Of a stretch of 64,000 bases of DNA, positions 10,852 to 22,260 are shown in pieces (the stretch's first letter is position 1; each line of letters opens with the position of its first letter). A program made the position numbers and the translations under genes. The notes under the pieces were generated by a model that was not told where the DNA came from, did no database searches, and was given only the letters and a program-made list of their open reading frames with translations. Source of the DNA: Vespa crabro (taxonomy: Eukaryota; Arthropoda; Insecta; Hymenoptera; Vespidae); assembly GCF_910589235.1 (NCBI RefSeq), contig NC_060979.1, positions 1,364,001 through 1,428,000 of the forward strand. The letters are read 5' to 3'.

Positions 10852-11648
10852 CTTTCTCGAGTACTGCCTATCAACGACTCTGGCACATTTTTGGAGCGTA
10901 GCGCCTGAGATAAAGGAAGTCTTATTTTGAGCGGAAAAGATTACACGTCCTTGTAAATGCATTTGATTTTATTTATTTTATAAATATGCATTGTCCTATT
11001 GTAAATAAAAGATAAATTTTAAATTTTGTAATTCACCATGGTGTAATATCTTTGGAAATAATCTCCCATGTGCATTCTGGATTTACTTGGGCAAGTGTCA
11101 CAGTAATCACTTGTTTGACGTTTGCCATCCATTTGTTTCCTTTTAGAGCACACAACGCAGTCCCTCTTTGCATCTTTTCTCATTATGTAAATTATTTTCC
11201 GTTTAGTCTGATTTCAGAAATTGATGTAGAAACTCTTGTTCTATCGTGACGAAAATCTCCTGCGAGTTGATCGATTAAAATTTTTCTATACTGTAACTGC
11301 ATTAATGCTTTCTCATTTTTATTGTGTTGTACAATTTTATAGAGAATGTATGAATTAATTACTGATATCTCCATTCCCCAGAAAAACAATTTCCGCCACC
11401 GTTTAAGCGATTTCCTTAAAAAGCAATAACTAGAGGCATATTGATCAGCCCGATCAACTCCACCCATCGACTTTGTATACCCGACAACTACACTTGGTTT
11501 TTTAATTACTTCGTTTATACCATCTCGTATAAATCTTAAACGTAGCATCTTAAGCGTAATTACATGCTAAAAACATTTGGCTCCGCAGCGGAACCTTCAA
11601 TGTTACGGAGCAAATGACTGATGTCTCCGTAACAGAGCCCACGGATCA
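10852..11648 (-). mobile_element. piggyBac family B, copy 3, inverted relative to copy 2
   Basis: On the minus strand this copy starts next to TTAA (11649-11652) with the same left-end motifs as copy 2 and ends near the CTCGAGTACTGCC motif at about 10852-10868. Compared with copy 2 it has a further deletion of about 220 bp early in the transposase. Copies 2 and 3 face each other, so 6840-7500 and 10860-11530 form an inverted pair around the complete piggyBac element. The TTAA at the inner end appears changed to GTAA. Confidence 0.7.
11030..11548 (-). pseudogene. piggyBac family B transposase remnant (copy 3)
   Basis: An open stretch of 118 residues (11548-11192) reads FIRDGINEVIKKPSVVVGYTK, MGGVDRADQY (third catalytic aspartate), RWRKLFFWGMEISVINSYIL, and ends RLNGK-stop. 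As in copy 2, the frame then shifts to the cysteine-rich tail (RDCVVCSKRK...YCDTC...MHMGDYF). Here the CF cysteine is replaced by tyrosine. The tryptophan codon replaced by a stop in copy 2 is intact here. Lacking the first two aspartates, it cannot be an active enzyme. Confidence 0.75.
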
Positions 11649-11652
11649 TTAA

Positions 11653-12290
11653 GAGTTAATTATTCATATTGACCATTTATATCATGTATTAATATTTTAT
11701 TACAAATACTAATCGAAATATTTATTCATTCTCTCCCTCTCTCTCTCTCCCCCTCTCATCCTTCTCTCCTCCTTCTCCTTTACCCCCCCTCTCTCTCTCT
11801 TTCCTACCTCAGTATACCTTATTTTTTTATATTGGTTTTTTTTTCTCATTTCATTTCCATTTACCTCGTCGACAACTTACTCATACTATAGTAATGTTGC
11901 ATTTAATACATTTAATACATTGCCGACTAACAATTTTACTCAAAATTTATCTTACGTTATTTCGTAATTGGATGTGGAAATGATATTTTCCCTAATGCGA
12001 AACAAAAGTGCATTGATCACGAGTTTGCCGATGAACAATGTGTTAAAAAAAAAAAATTATTAAAGCATAGTTCGTAGCTTCAGTTTTTAACATTTCCTAG
12101 GATAAATTTATCGTATTTTTCAGACTTCGAACGTTAATAGCTATAAACGATTTTTTCTCATTAAATCTCACGGTCGCCGTGACATGAAAATTAATGAAGA
12201 CATTTTATGTTGTCTCATCGGTATTATCGAGATACCGAGATTTTGTAAGCTACAATTGCCTTTGATTGTGATTATACGACATTGAAATCT
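11653..12290. other. Gene-free spacer with CT-rich tract
   Basis: CT-rich low complexity at about 11731-11810, otherwise AT-rich. No gene recognised. The detectable left arm of the inverted duplication begins near the end of this stretch. Confidence 0.5.
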
Positions 12291-13354
12291 TGATTCCTTC
12301 CTTTTTAAGTGTGGAAAATAAATGAAAAATGTGCATTAAAATAGCTGTTAATCTTCCTAGCCATGTATACATACTTAGTATCATAAATACGTATTTCAAG
12401 GAAAACAGCTTTCTGTTACTTTTTACACGTCCAACATTAACAAAACAAAAATAATTGATGTATTAATTTTCTTCTTCTTATATTTATTAAATACTAAATA
12501 ATAAATACTAAAGCTTGAATGGGTAGAAAAATATATAAGTCAAATTCTGATCAAATGTATATGTCAAATTTCAAAATAATGGAATCAGAATACTAATATA
12601 TTCTATATTGTAACTTTGCTTATAGTAACTATAATGTTTAAGTCAATTGAACTTACTTGTTATTTTATTTGAGATTTTAATAATATATGTCAAAAAATCG
12701 ATATAAATTAAATTATATTATTTTGTTTCTTCGTTTAAAATTTAATCTAAGTATGATACATGCGTACTTATATTTAAATCGTTTAACGATTACGCATTAA
12801 TATATTATATACATACAATAAACTGTTAAGTATTTTGTAATTTGTATCATTGTATACAATAACATAAACACAAAGTTTAGCTACATCGGATGTTCATTCT
12901 TAATCAAATAAATAAAATAAATATAAATCAAGGTGAAAATTTAGATAAAAATATGTCGTCACTCAAAAAAAAAAAAAAAGAAAAAAAAAAGGAAGAAAAA
13001 GAATGTTTCAAAACGATTATGACGTATATTTTTTAATTTCAATGAACCGAGATATATATATTATCAATTGTCATGATTCATAATCTAACACTTGATTATA
13101 TTATAAGTGCTTTTGTATAAAACTTATAAAAAAGTAATTTTGTATAAGTTTTACTTGACCAAAGTCTAGTAGTAAATTTGACTTATATTTTTTTCTTACC
13201 AACAAAATATATATTACAAGAAAATAAATCAAAGAAATATTTATGACAAGAAAATAGAGAACCTTTAAATTGAATAAGGATGAAATAACAATATAGAAAT
13301 AACAATAATTGAATCACAAGTAAAGAACTCACGAAATCTTCAATGAATTCTTCC

Positions 13355-14244
13355 TTGCGTTGACGTACATGTGCATCTCTCCATTGTTCACGATACTTTC
13401 TCTTAAGGATCATATAACACCATTGGAAACAGTTATCCTTGGGAACCTATCGGTTAAACAAAACGCATAGATAAGAAACACATGGCCACCTTTGTCTGAA
13501 CTTAGGCATTCTTAGTAAAGTACCTGGGTTTCGATAATGTGTCGACTCGATCAATAAATAAACAGTAAAAGTAGAAGCCTAGACTCGATAAGCTAAGGGC
13601 TATCTGCACCTAGCCATGAACTATCCATTGTCATACTCCAATCACGATCATTAGAACAAAGGAGCACACATGGAATGTTCAAACATTCCAACAAACTATC
13701 CTCGACCAATGGGGCATTTATTCTTTCCCTTTCCATAGGTCAAACTCCGCCCTATACCAATCTCATTTAAGTTTACGTGGATAGTTCAAAATAGGTAAAA
13801 AGGCATTCAAATTACATCTTTCAGACCCACAACATCTGAGGGGTCAAGTTCCATCTTTCAGACTTACAACGTCTAAGCTCTCAAGCAATCAGTTCGGCTA
13901 ACTATGCATCATACAAGAGACACACAAACAATTGTTACTCATCCAATCAAATACACGGTGAGATTTACATATCGCAATTACTTCTCCATTTCTCACGGGA
14001 TCCTTTGAAAGAACGCACGTTCTCCCATTAATTTGTGAGAAAGCGACAAGCGGTATTTTGCTGACGTCCTACAACGGTATCTTAGCCTAGTGCCATCGCC
14101 TTTTATTCATCGCGACCAGTGGATCTCTATAGTTCAGACAACAAGGATAAGACGGCTGACATTTCCTCCGTGCGAATCGTCTGTCATCGCTGGTCCAGTG
14201 CGAGAAGCGCATTTTCAAAAAAGCTCTCGTCAACAATCAACACA
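13355..14244. mobile_element. 890-bp unclassified insertion with 7-bp target repeat
   Basis: The right arm lacks this segment, so it is an insertion. It is flanked by TTCTTCC at 13348-13354 and again at 14245-14251. Its ends are weakly inverted (reading outward-in, TTGCGTTGAC and TGTGTTGATTG). It is more GC-rich than its surroundings and contains no long open frame. It splits the coding exon of the minus-strand gene between codons for KKREE and FIEDF. It could be a solo LTR (TG...CA-like ends) or a non-autonomous DNA transposon; the sequence alone does not decide. Confidence 0.55.
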
Positions 14245-15008
14245 TTCTTCCCTTTTTTTGAACGTATCAAAAGATAAATGCAGCTGATATCGTGATATAT
14301 TCTCAACAATTTCTCGATCAATAATTTTCCAATAAAGTTTATTCCTCAAATTATAAATATACTTTGGCCATAGTTTTTGGCCATATTTTGGCCATAATTT
14401 TACTTTTTTCCTAAATGATTGTTGACGTTCTTAAAAGACACTTCTTGTTCATTCTCTTTTAATGACACTTTCATCGTTTCTACTTTTCCAAATTAATCTG
14501 TAAACATAATAGTAATCGTTAAACATAAACATAGAAATCTTCTCTATTTTTCTATCATATTCATTGATTTTAATTTTCTTTTTTTCTTCTCTTTTAAACA
14601 AATGTTTTTTAATTCGCTCTTAGAATTAAACTCATAATTCTATTAATTCAATATCAAAGCATCCATACTAAGAAAACTTAAGTGTCTTTTTAAAAAGATT
14701 AAAATGGAACGTTTAATTATTTTTCACACATGTTTTATTTTAATATTTACTGTTTTTAATTATTTCTTTGAATAACCAGAAGATCGATTATGATCGTTGC
14801 GATTAATTCGAGAGAACAAAAAAAAAAAAAAGAAAAATAGATATTATGCACGCGCGTATATGTAATATGGCCAAATTGACTAATAGATCATTATTTACTT
14901 TTATAAATTATCAATATTTTCATTAAGTATTATTTATTTTTGTGAATTATTTTTAAATATTTTTAAAATAACATGCTCATATTATTAAAAAAATAATATT
15001 TCTCATAC

Positions 15009-15869
15009 GAGCCGTTTATTTTGAAAGTGGCCTAACTCCATTTGTCAATTTTTTCTGGTTGCTATAATTACATGTACAACTTTATCTTATTTATCAGTAA
15101 AGCATTTCAGATTGCTTATATTCCGAGCAAATACGATAATTCTTGGCACATAAGTTTTTACAGTTAGTTCAATAATTTAACCGTTTATTTTGAAAGTAGC
15201 CTAACTCCATTTATACTTAAATCAATGAATGAAAATGAAAATTTTTAAGTCCTGAATTTATTACCACGTCGGGGTAGACCAAGAAAATTCGAAAATATTG
15301 TATTGACACCACTGTATAAAAATATCAGAACAATTACAACAGCGACATTCAAGGACATAATTGATCTATTACGATATATACCACCGGAACATCATGATTT
15401 CTTCAAATCCCTTTCACACACACAAAATCTACATGAGTAGTAAATTGTTTTGTAATAAATTTATTTTTGTAAGTTTGTACGTTATGTAGTTAAAAAATGT
15501 TTTGAATCGCATAAATTATGTTTTCGAAGTGTTTTAAAGATATGTAAAATAAATTGAGTATTGTTTTTTTCAATTTGAAGCATCTTAAATTATGTTGAAA
15601 GGACTTGGGCACCTTCAAATTTTATAATAAATCTGATTGTTAATTTTGAAAGTATCCTACCTCCATTCTTGATAATAAAACGCATATTATTCACTTAATA
15701 ATTGCCATTATTTTAATAGAAACTATAAATTTAACACCCTTAGATACACTTGAGTAGTATGACTCATTAATATCCTATAGGTATATTTTTAAATTCATTG
15801 AAACGTAAACCCTTAAATATCTCGATTTGAAGATAAATGGAGTTAGGCAACTTTCAAAATAAACGGCTC
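15009..15869 (+). mobile_element. 861-bp terminal-inverted-repeat element, copy 1
   Basis: The ends (15009-15043 and 15835-15869) are 35-bp inverted repeats with one mismatch, starting GAGCCGTTTATTTTGAAAG. Two more copies of the core motif (TTTTGAAAGTRGCCTAACTCC-like) lie inside, near 15180-15214 and 15640-15665, in the orientation of the left end. A second copy of the same length (50612-51472) is nearly identical. It carries a short conserved open frame at about 15253-15440. It is absent from the matching place of the other arm, so it inserted after the duplication. The superfamily is not recognised. Confidence 0.75.
15253..15440 (+). CDS. Short conserved frame with GRPRK motif inside the 861-bp element
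   Basis: An open frame of about 61 codons starts directly after an in-frame TAA and ends at TAG. It begins LNLLPRRGRPRKFENIVL, continues through TFKDIIDLLRYIPPEHHDFF and ends QNLHE. It has no ATG; the preceding TTTTTAAG could be a 3' splice site, so it may be a last exon. GRPRK flanked by basic residues is the core of an AT-hook DNA-binding motif. The copy at 50855-51042 encodes the same peptide with one residue changed (T to Q) and a synonymous difference, so the frame looks constrained. It may be the tail of a lost transposase or a captured host exon. Confidence 0.4.
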
Positions 15870-17560
15870 ATATATTTTATTGATTACTATAACAAATTTA
15901 TTATAAAAAAACTATTTAAAAGGATGGAATACTAACACCGGTAAAAATCGAGTATTAATTATAATGAAATTAAATTAAACCATTTGATATTTTGACTAAA
16001 GAAAAAAAACGACTGCCACCGGTGGTACACGTGGCCCGAAGATCAAGTTTAACGTGTACCACCGGTGGTACACATGGCACGGAACGTGTTAAGAAACTAA
16101 CTAGATGGTATCGGATCTAGACATGTTATTCCTATAATCCTAAATTATTCTTATACTTTTATTTATTTGATCAATATCTTTATTAATTGATAATAAATAT
16201 TTTGTAAAATAAATAATGAATATTTTGATCAGATTTGTCTTTAAGATTCATTATATCATATTATGAACTATTTATCATATTTTATTATAAATATAGATGT
16301 TCAAAAATAATTACTCAATAAATAACAGACTTGTTTTTAACACTACAATAAGATTTAGAGGAACCTGTATAGTAATTGATGATCCACGATAAAATATATT
16401 TAATTTTAAATTTATGTATTGCTGTTTTTAATATTTAATTAAGTTAGATAGAAATATAATTTATAAAATTTAATAAAGTAAAATAATTCAAGTCAAAATC
16501 TAGTTTAATTAAGATTAATATGGGTTACAGTTAATTTAATTATTGAATTAAAAAATTTAATTTTTTTATGAAAATGAATTTAAAAGTAAATTTAATAAAT
16601 TAATTAAATTGAATAATAAATTAAATATATACAAATTGCCCGTCAGTTTCAATAAAATGGAATAAGTCGTAATATACACGATTCAAATCAAGACTATTCT
16701 TTTTTTCCTTTTTTCGAGATAACATTAAAAAGTTCCTTACAGATGAAAAAACAAAATAAAAATTGTTATACACGATTTACTAGTTGCCATATATTCAAAA
16801 TTCAATATTAAACACAATACGTTCTGTCTGAATAAATTTACATAGATCCATTAATGTGACAAATTATGAGAATATGATAAGTAAATTTAAATTTATTATA
16901 ATGTAAACATTTGTTGGTCATTATTCAAAATGACTGAGCATTATAAATAGTACCCGTCTTAATCATTCAGCCATAATACACACACACACACACATTTCCA
17001 AATTGGAAATGTGGAAAAAGTAATAGCACAACATAGAAAACGTTAAGAGGAGTATTATAAATTATTAATACTAAATTTACTAATCATTTTCTCAAGAACA
17101 GTTGCATCCAACTTAATGAAACTTTCACAAATTATTTATATATGCTTTATGAATTTACTTTGAACTAACTCTGAATTTACTGAATTTAGTTTCATTGATA
17201 TATCAACAATAGGAATTAAGAAAAATTTTTTTCCACCTTCTTAAGTCTTATTAGTTTTCTATACATTTTTATCTGAAATATTTTTATAATAATTTTGAAT
17301 TGCAAATATCTCTATCGATATCTCTACTATTTTAATATAATATTATTATTATTTAGTTGTAATATCACAAGAATAAACTCTTGAAAAATTAAGAGTCAAT
17401 TTTAAACAGTTCATGAGAGAACAATTCATTTATTTGAAAGAATGAAGAAATTGTGATTAAAGAATAATTTAAATAAAAACTTACTTTTTAATAAAAAAAA
17501 AAAAAAAAAAAATAAATAAAGCAATTAAAACCATCCACCGTTGTAACGTTTATATCCTTC
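15870..17560. other. Left-arm non-coding stretch
   Basis: AT-rich sequence with partial similarity to the right arm, including a CA tract at 16978-16995 that corresponds to the GT tract at 49371-49398. Apart from the MITE fragment, nothing gene-like was seen. Confidence 0.45.
15988..16088 (-). mobile_element. Truncated copy of the 159-bp TTAA MITE
   Basis: On the minus strand it begins CACGTTCCGTGCC next to TTAA (16089-16092). It carries two GTACCACCGGTGG-type palindromes and matches the complete copy at 39833-39991 until CAAATGG, where the match stops. Confidence 0.6.
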
Positions 17561-18819
17561 TGCATTAACCCAATGAATTTTATTTCATCTTTTCAATGAT
17601 CTTGCCTTTGTAAAAAATATTTAAAGTTGTAGCTTTGCTTTTATCAAACTTACTTTTGATTCAATTCCTTTAGTATGACCATTTTATCCCTTATCTCTTC
17701 CAATCTGCCTGAATTATCACCATTAAATAGGATGATAGCATCATATATATTCCAAGCTTCAATGTATGAGACTCCACAAATACATTTTTTGATAATCTTG
17801 TTCATATAACATTATTGAACAATTCATTAACATAGTGCTTTCTCTGCAAGACATTTCTTCACTAGATCTGAATTTATCAAATCTCTGTAAAATAACCTCA
17901 CAGTCAATATAACAGTCTCAGGTAAAGAAGGTCTAAGTCTTATTTCCATTCTTTTCATTATCCTTGTTGTTATCCGATTGCTTTTACAATTTCTAAGGAA
18001 AAATTGTTGAACATAAAAAACTTATACATTTCTTTTAATATCATCTTCAGTGACGTTTTTATTTTTTCTCCAAACTGCAAACTGTAAATTAAAAAATCAT
18101 TGAATACCAAATTAAGAAAACTGGAATCTATAATTATATTAATATTTTCATCACTTACATAGTCTTATTTGAATACACTTCATCAGACTTTACAAGATAC
18201 ATTTTTGAGAAACTTGAAGATACAGAAATTTGCATTGTTGATGTATTCAGTGAATTTTTAATCCTAACCTCACTGGCAACTTCTAAAATAAGAGAATAAG
18301 TACTGTAGCACCGATTTCCTTAATTTTTTTACTGTTTTAAACAATCCTTCAACACCTATCATTATTAAATGTAATAATTGTTAAATATGAATTGAAACAT
18401 AACCAAGTTATAAGAGGAAAAATTGTATTCACATCATAAACAACACATAGCACTTCGTTGGTCGATCGTCAATTAAATTACAAAAATACAAAAATAAAAA
18501 AAAGGACAAAAATAAAATAAAAATTCCAATGATACTATCTTTATAATAAAAAATCGAGGTTACCTTCTTATTATCGTATAACTTTTCTCTACGAGATAGC
18601 ATAGATCAAATCGATTGTAAATTCAATGATGTAGGAAAAAGGTACGTTTATCCAATAATTTGCTGAAAAAATCGTTTCTAACCTTATAATTATTCTTACG
18701 AACGTGTAAATCTAATATTAACGTTATTAAAAAATATATTCTCAATAAATATAAATAGTAATCTCATTTTCACAATATTTATTTGCAACGTAGTAGAGTT
18801 CTGTTGCGTCATGAAGCAC

Positions 18820-18960
18820 GCACCGTCAACAAAGAGCGGCAACACCGACAGACGATTGACCAATCATATGGCGACGAAACAACCAATGAAAATGCATAAC
18901 ACGACATGGACTTTTATTAAAGACAAAAGAAGCCCGCAGAAAGGATCATTCATTCGCGAT
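18820..18960 (-). promoter_or_regulatory. Putative promoter with two CCAAT boxes (left-arm gene)
   Basis: A GC-richer island upstream of the minus-strand gene start has two CCAAT boxes (ACCAATG at 18882-18888, GACCAATCA at 18858-18866). On the gene strand they read ATTGGT/ATTGGTC. The right arm keeps the same pair at 47323-47358 despite divergence around them, which supports a promoter role. Confidence 0.4.
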
Positions 18961-18999
18961 CTGTACGCGTCAGTGACAATATGTGATTATTAAAAATAT

Positions 19000-19770
19000 A
19001 TATTTGCAAGGAAAAATCTTGAATACGTAAATTCAAAAAAGTATGAAACATTCGAGATATGTAGATTGTATATAAATATGTATTAGGCAATTTTATTTTC
19101 TTGTACATATTCACTCCATGGGGATAAGATCCACTACTGAAAATTCATCTATTTTTAGATTTTAAATAACACATTTTAAAGAACACATAGTTTCAGATAA
19201 AAGTTATTTCTTTTAATTACGACTAACATTCGACGAAATACATATCAATTATTTATATAATTGGAAAAAAAGTTATAAACAAAAGTATTAATAATTTTTT
19301 CTAAAATTTATTTATTCTTGTAAAATCAATATGGTTAATTATTAACATATTAGACTTATACTAGTTTTATAATTTTTTAAGGATAATTAATTAAAATATT
19401 AGATTAATTGAAAAAATATAAGGTGTCCCATAAGAAAAACTAAATGTCATTAAACTTGCGGTTTAATCAGAAGTAAAATATTTTCATATACAATTGTGCG
19501 GTTTTAATTCAAGATATTTGATCTATTAAAATGATATACATTTTATGAATCCTGACATCGACTTCCTCATATACGGAATCTAACATTATTTCTGGAATAA
19601 AATCGTTGTTTGATTTACTACCACTGTCCGATAACTGTTTACGATCGTGATCGTCTAACGTAAATTGAGGAAAATGAAATAGCTCGATCTGCTCTTTTCG
19701 TCTATATACATTATGTATCAATAGAAATCAAACCATTAAACGATATAAACGAAAAAGAACAATTAAAAAA
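19000..19770. other. Left-arm-specific insertion, contents unknown
   Basis: The right arm goes directly from the array border into the promoter at about 47315, while the left arm carries about 770 extra bases here. They contain a transposon-end-like AAGGTGTCCCATAAG at about 19420 and a minus-strand open stretch (about 19709-19540). That stretch is acidic and serine-rich (LDDHDRKQLSDSGSKSNNDF, IPEIMLDSVYEEVD) and follows an AG acceptor. It may be the N-terminal exon of a transposase, but no catalytic part is present. Confidence 0.35.
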
Positions 19771-20062
19771 AAGAAATATAGTATTTCATTCGCTAAGAAT
19801 TATTTCAATAAGTTATACAAATCTTCTTCCCTCAAAAACATTAGATGAAACAAAGTTTTTCGTCTTAGCTAGAATGTTGTACGACGATAAAATCGTCGTC
19901 TAAACGAAAAGTGTTATATGATCGATACTATTTACGAGAAACTTTTTTGCAATCTGAGTCACTGGTCTCGATCCGATGCAGACGAAGTGTGGCAAGTGAC
20001 GTGTATGATGATGTCCATTATTTGATCCCAGCTTTGATTATAAACAAAAACATAAAAAAAAT

Positions 20063-20181
20063 GTCAACAACACACGGTGTTCCCAAGCGGTCACCCATCC
20101 AAGTACTAACCGTGCCCAACGTTGCTTAACTTCAGTGATCGGACGAGAACTGGTGCTTTACAACGCGGTATGATCGTTGAC
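20063..20181 (-). rRNA. 5S rRNA (left 1)
   Basis: 119 nt, starts GTCAACGATCATACCGCGTT and ends GTGTTGTTGAC. The internal control region (AAGTTAAGC at 50-58, GGATGGGTGACCGCTTGGG at 82-100) is intact. Outermost gene of the array. Confidence 0.95.
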
Positions 20182-20484
20182 GGACAAATTCTTTCATTTT
20201 ATATGTATTTTCACTTCTAAAAATTCATTTATTCTAAAGTATATTTTATTTGTATAAAGTATTTCACATCCGTTAAGTAGAATGTAGTGTACCATATAAA
20301 AAGAAAGGAGTACATACAAAATTCTTTAGTTTCATCTCTTTATTGGGTATAAGATTGCGATCAACGAAACATGTAGCTTATATTCGGTGCAGATGAGTAG
20401 AAGTGATGTACAATGACGCATATCATTTTCTTTTATTTTAGGTTGTTTATAAAAAAAAAAAAACAAAGAAAAAGTAAAAAAAAT

Positions 20485-20603
20485 GTCAACAACACACGGT
20501 GTTCCCAAGCGGTCACCCATCCAAGTACTAACCGTGCCCAACGTTGCTTAACTTCAGTGATCGGACGAGAACTGGTGCTTTACAACGCGGTATGATCGTT
20601 GAC
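20485..20603 (-). rRNA. 5S rRNA (left 2)
   Basis: 119 nt, same sequence type as left 1, internal promoter intact, T-run terminator after the 3' end. Confidence 0.95.
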
Positions 20604-20905
20604 CGATAAATTCTTTCATTTTATATGTATTTTTACTTCTAAAAAATTCATTTATTCTAAAGTATATTTTATTTGTAAAAAGTATTTCACATCCGTTAAG
20701 TAAAATGTAGTGTACCATATAAAAAAGAAGGAGTACATACAAAATTCTTTAGTTTCATCTCTTTGTTGGATATAAAATTGCGATCAATGAAACAGGCAGC
20801 TTATATTAGGTAGAAAGGTATAGAAGTAACCTACAACGATGAATATCATTTTATTGTAGTTTTGATTGTTTATAAAAAAAAAATGAAGAAAAAAAGTAAA
20901 AAAAT

Positions 20906-21024
20906 GTCAACAACACACGGTGTTCCCAAGCGGTCACCCATCCAAGTACTAACCGTGCCCAACGTTGCTTAACTTCAGTGATCGGACGAGAACTGGTGTT
21001 TTTCAACGCGGTATGGTCGTTGAC
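20906..21024 (-). rRNA. 5S rRNA (left 3)
   Basis: 119 nt, variant 5' part (ACGACCATACCGCGTTGAAAAACACC). Internal promoter intact. Confidence 0.95.
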
Positions 21025-21332
21025 CGATAAGTTTCTTCATTTTATATGTATTTTTACTTTTAAAAAATTCATTTATTCTAAAGTATATTTTATTTGTATA
21101 AAGTATTTCACATCCGTTAAGTAGAATGTAGTGTACCATATAAAAAGAAAGGAGTACATACAAAATTCTTTAGTTTCATCTCTTTATTGGGTATAAGATT
21201 GCGATCAACGAAACATGTAGCTTATATTCGGTGCAGATGAGTAGAAGTGATGTACAATGACGCATATCATTTTCTTTTATTTTAGGTTGTTTATAAAAAA
21301 AAAAAAAAAAACAAAGAAAAAGTAAAAAAAAT

Positions 21333-21451
21333 GTCAACAACACACGGTGTTCCCAAGCGGTCACCCATCCAAGTACTAACCGTGCCCAACGTTGCTTAAC
21401 TTCAGTGATCGGACGAGAACTGGTGCTTTACAACGCGGTATGATCGTTGAC
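21333..21451 (-). rRNA. 5S rRNA (left 4)
   Basis: 119 nt, same sequence as left 1 in the body, internal promoter intact. Confidence 0.95.
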
Positions 21452-21593
21452 CGATAAATTCTTTCATTTTATATGTATTTTTGCTTTTAAAAAAATTGAT
21501 TTATTCTAATGTATATTTCATATGTAAAAAATATATCATTTTATTGTAGTTTTGATTATTTATAAAAAAAAACAAAAAAAAAAGTAAAAAAAT

Positions 21594-21704
21594 GTCAACA
21601 ACACACGGTGTTCCCAAGCGGTCACCCATCCAAGTACTAACCGTGCCCAACGTTGCTTAACTTAAGTGATCGGACGAGAACTGATGTTTTTCAATGCAGT
21701 ATGA
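21594..21704 (-). pseudogene. 5S rRNA (left 5), split by a retrotransposon; 3' part
   Basis: Bases 9-119 of a 5S gene. The first 20 nt are at 25109-25128, on the other side of the inserted element, with 12 nt present on both sides as the target duplication. This part also has private changes (ACTTAAGTG, TGATG, ATGCAG on the plus strand), as expected of a gene no longer under selection. Confidence 0.9.
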
Positions 21705-21726
21705 TTTTTCTTTTTTTTTTTTTTTT

Positions 21727-22260
21727 AAAGTTAGTTTATTTGTCACAGCTCTTTATATGTACATAAGTATAATCTAACTTAAAAGACTTTTAACAGTGTT
21801 ATCATGTAACTAAAGTTATCTATGCGATAAATCTCCATAGCACTCGGTATCTTAGTATATTAATTAATCTATAACTGTGATTAAATGTTCAATGACAGTA
21901 CTATATGTATGTTGGTATAGTAAGAAATTAGTGATTATAAAAACTCTTTACCAACTCTATCACTTATGATAACTAAACTACGGGGCTGGGGGGGGAGTAT
22001 TTACAATGAGGGCATATAAACAATATGTACACTTAAATTGTAAGTTATGTTTCCTGTCCATCTAGCGAGTTTCTTTTTATTTTTAGATTTGCCTATTTAT
22101 CCTATTCTGATTTCTGAAAACTGTTGATCAGTCTTGAGCAGTTATTGCTTCTTAAACCTCGTTCTTCGACGCAGATCATCTATGAATTTTGCGTCTTTTT
22201 GTAGCCAGTAGTATTTTTTATTTAGTCTGTCGGTGTCCTTAAAATCTCTATTAGGTAATG
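21727..22260 (-). other. 3' untranslated region of the retrotransposon
   Basis: About 530 bp between the reverse transcriptase stop and the A tail, including a C run on the minus strand (G run at 21983-21997). No coding content. Confidence 0.6.

Larger units (their letters stand above)
13323..18362 (-). pseudogene. Unrecognised multi-exon gene, left-arm copy, interrupted by a transposon
   Basis: Coding-like exons on the minus strand are shared with the right arm. The start is ATG at 18360-18362 (MIGVEGLFKTVKKLRK). A clean exon at 18282-18159 gives SEVRIKNSLNTSTMQISVSS and LVKSDEVYSNKT before a GTAAGT donor. About 17970-17860 gives SLPETVILTVRLFYRDLINS, and about 17760-17665 gives IYDAIILFNGDNSGRLEE before GTAAGT. 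An exon from about 14500 to 13323 gives MKVSLKENEQEVSFKNVN and KLYWKIIDREIVENISRY, ending FKKREE/FIEDF before GTGAGT. An 890-bp insertion sits between EE and FI. Stops and a frameshift also occur. The PLP..V.LT.KL.Y pattern weakly recalls HORMA-domain proteins; the function is not assigned. The remote exon's membership is inferred from order and splice sites. Confidence 0.45.

Noticed and set aside
14090..14287. 65-codon plus-strand frame inside the 890-bp insertion
   Set aside because: No similarity to known transposon proteins and it crosses the insertion border.
18811..18993. 60-codon plus-strand open frame at the left promoter
   Set aside because: It overlaps the CCAAT-box promoter region and has no counterpart frame in the right arm.
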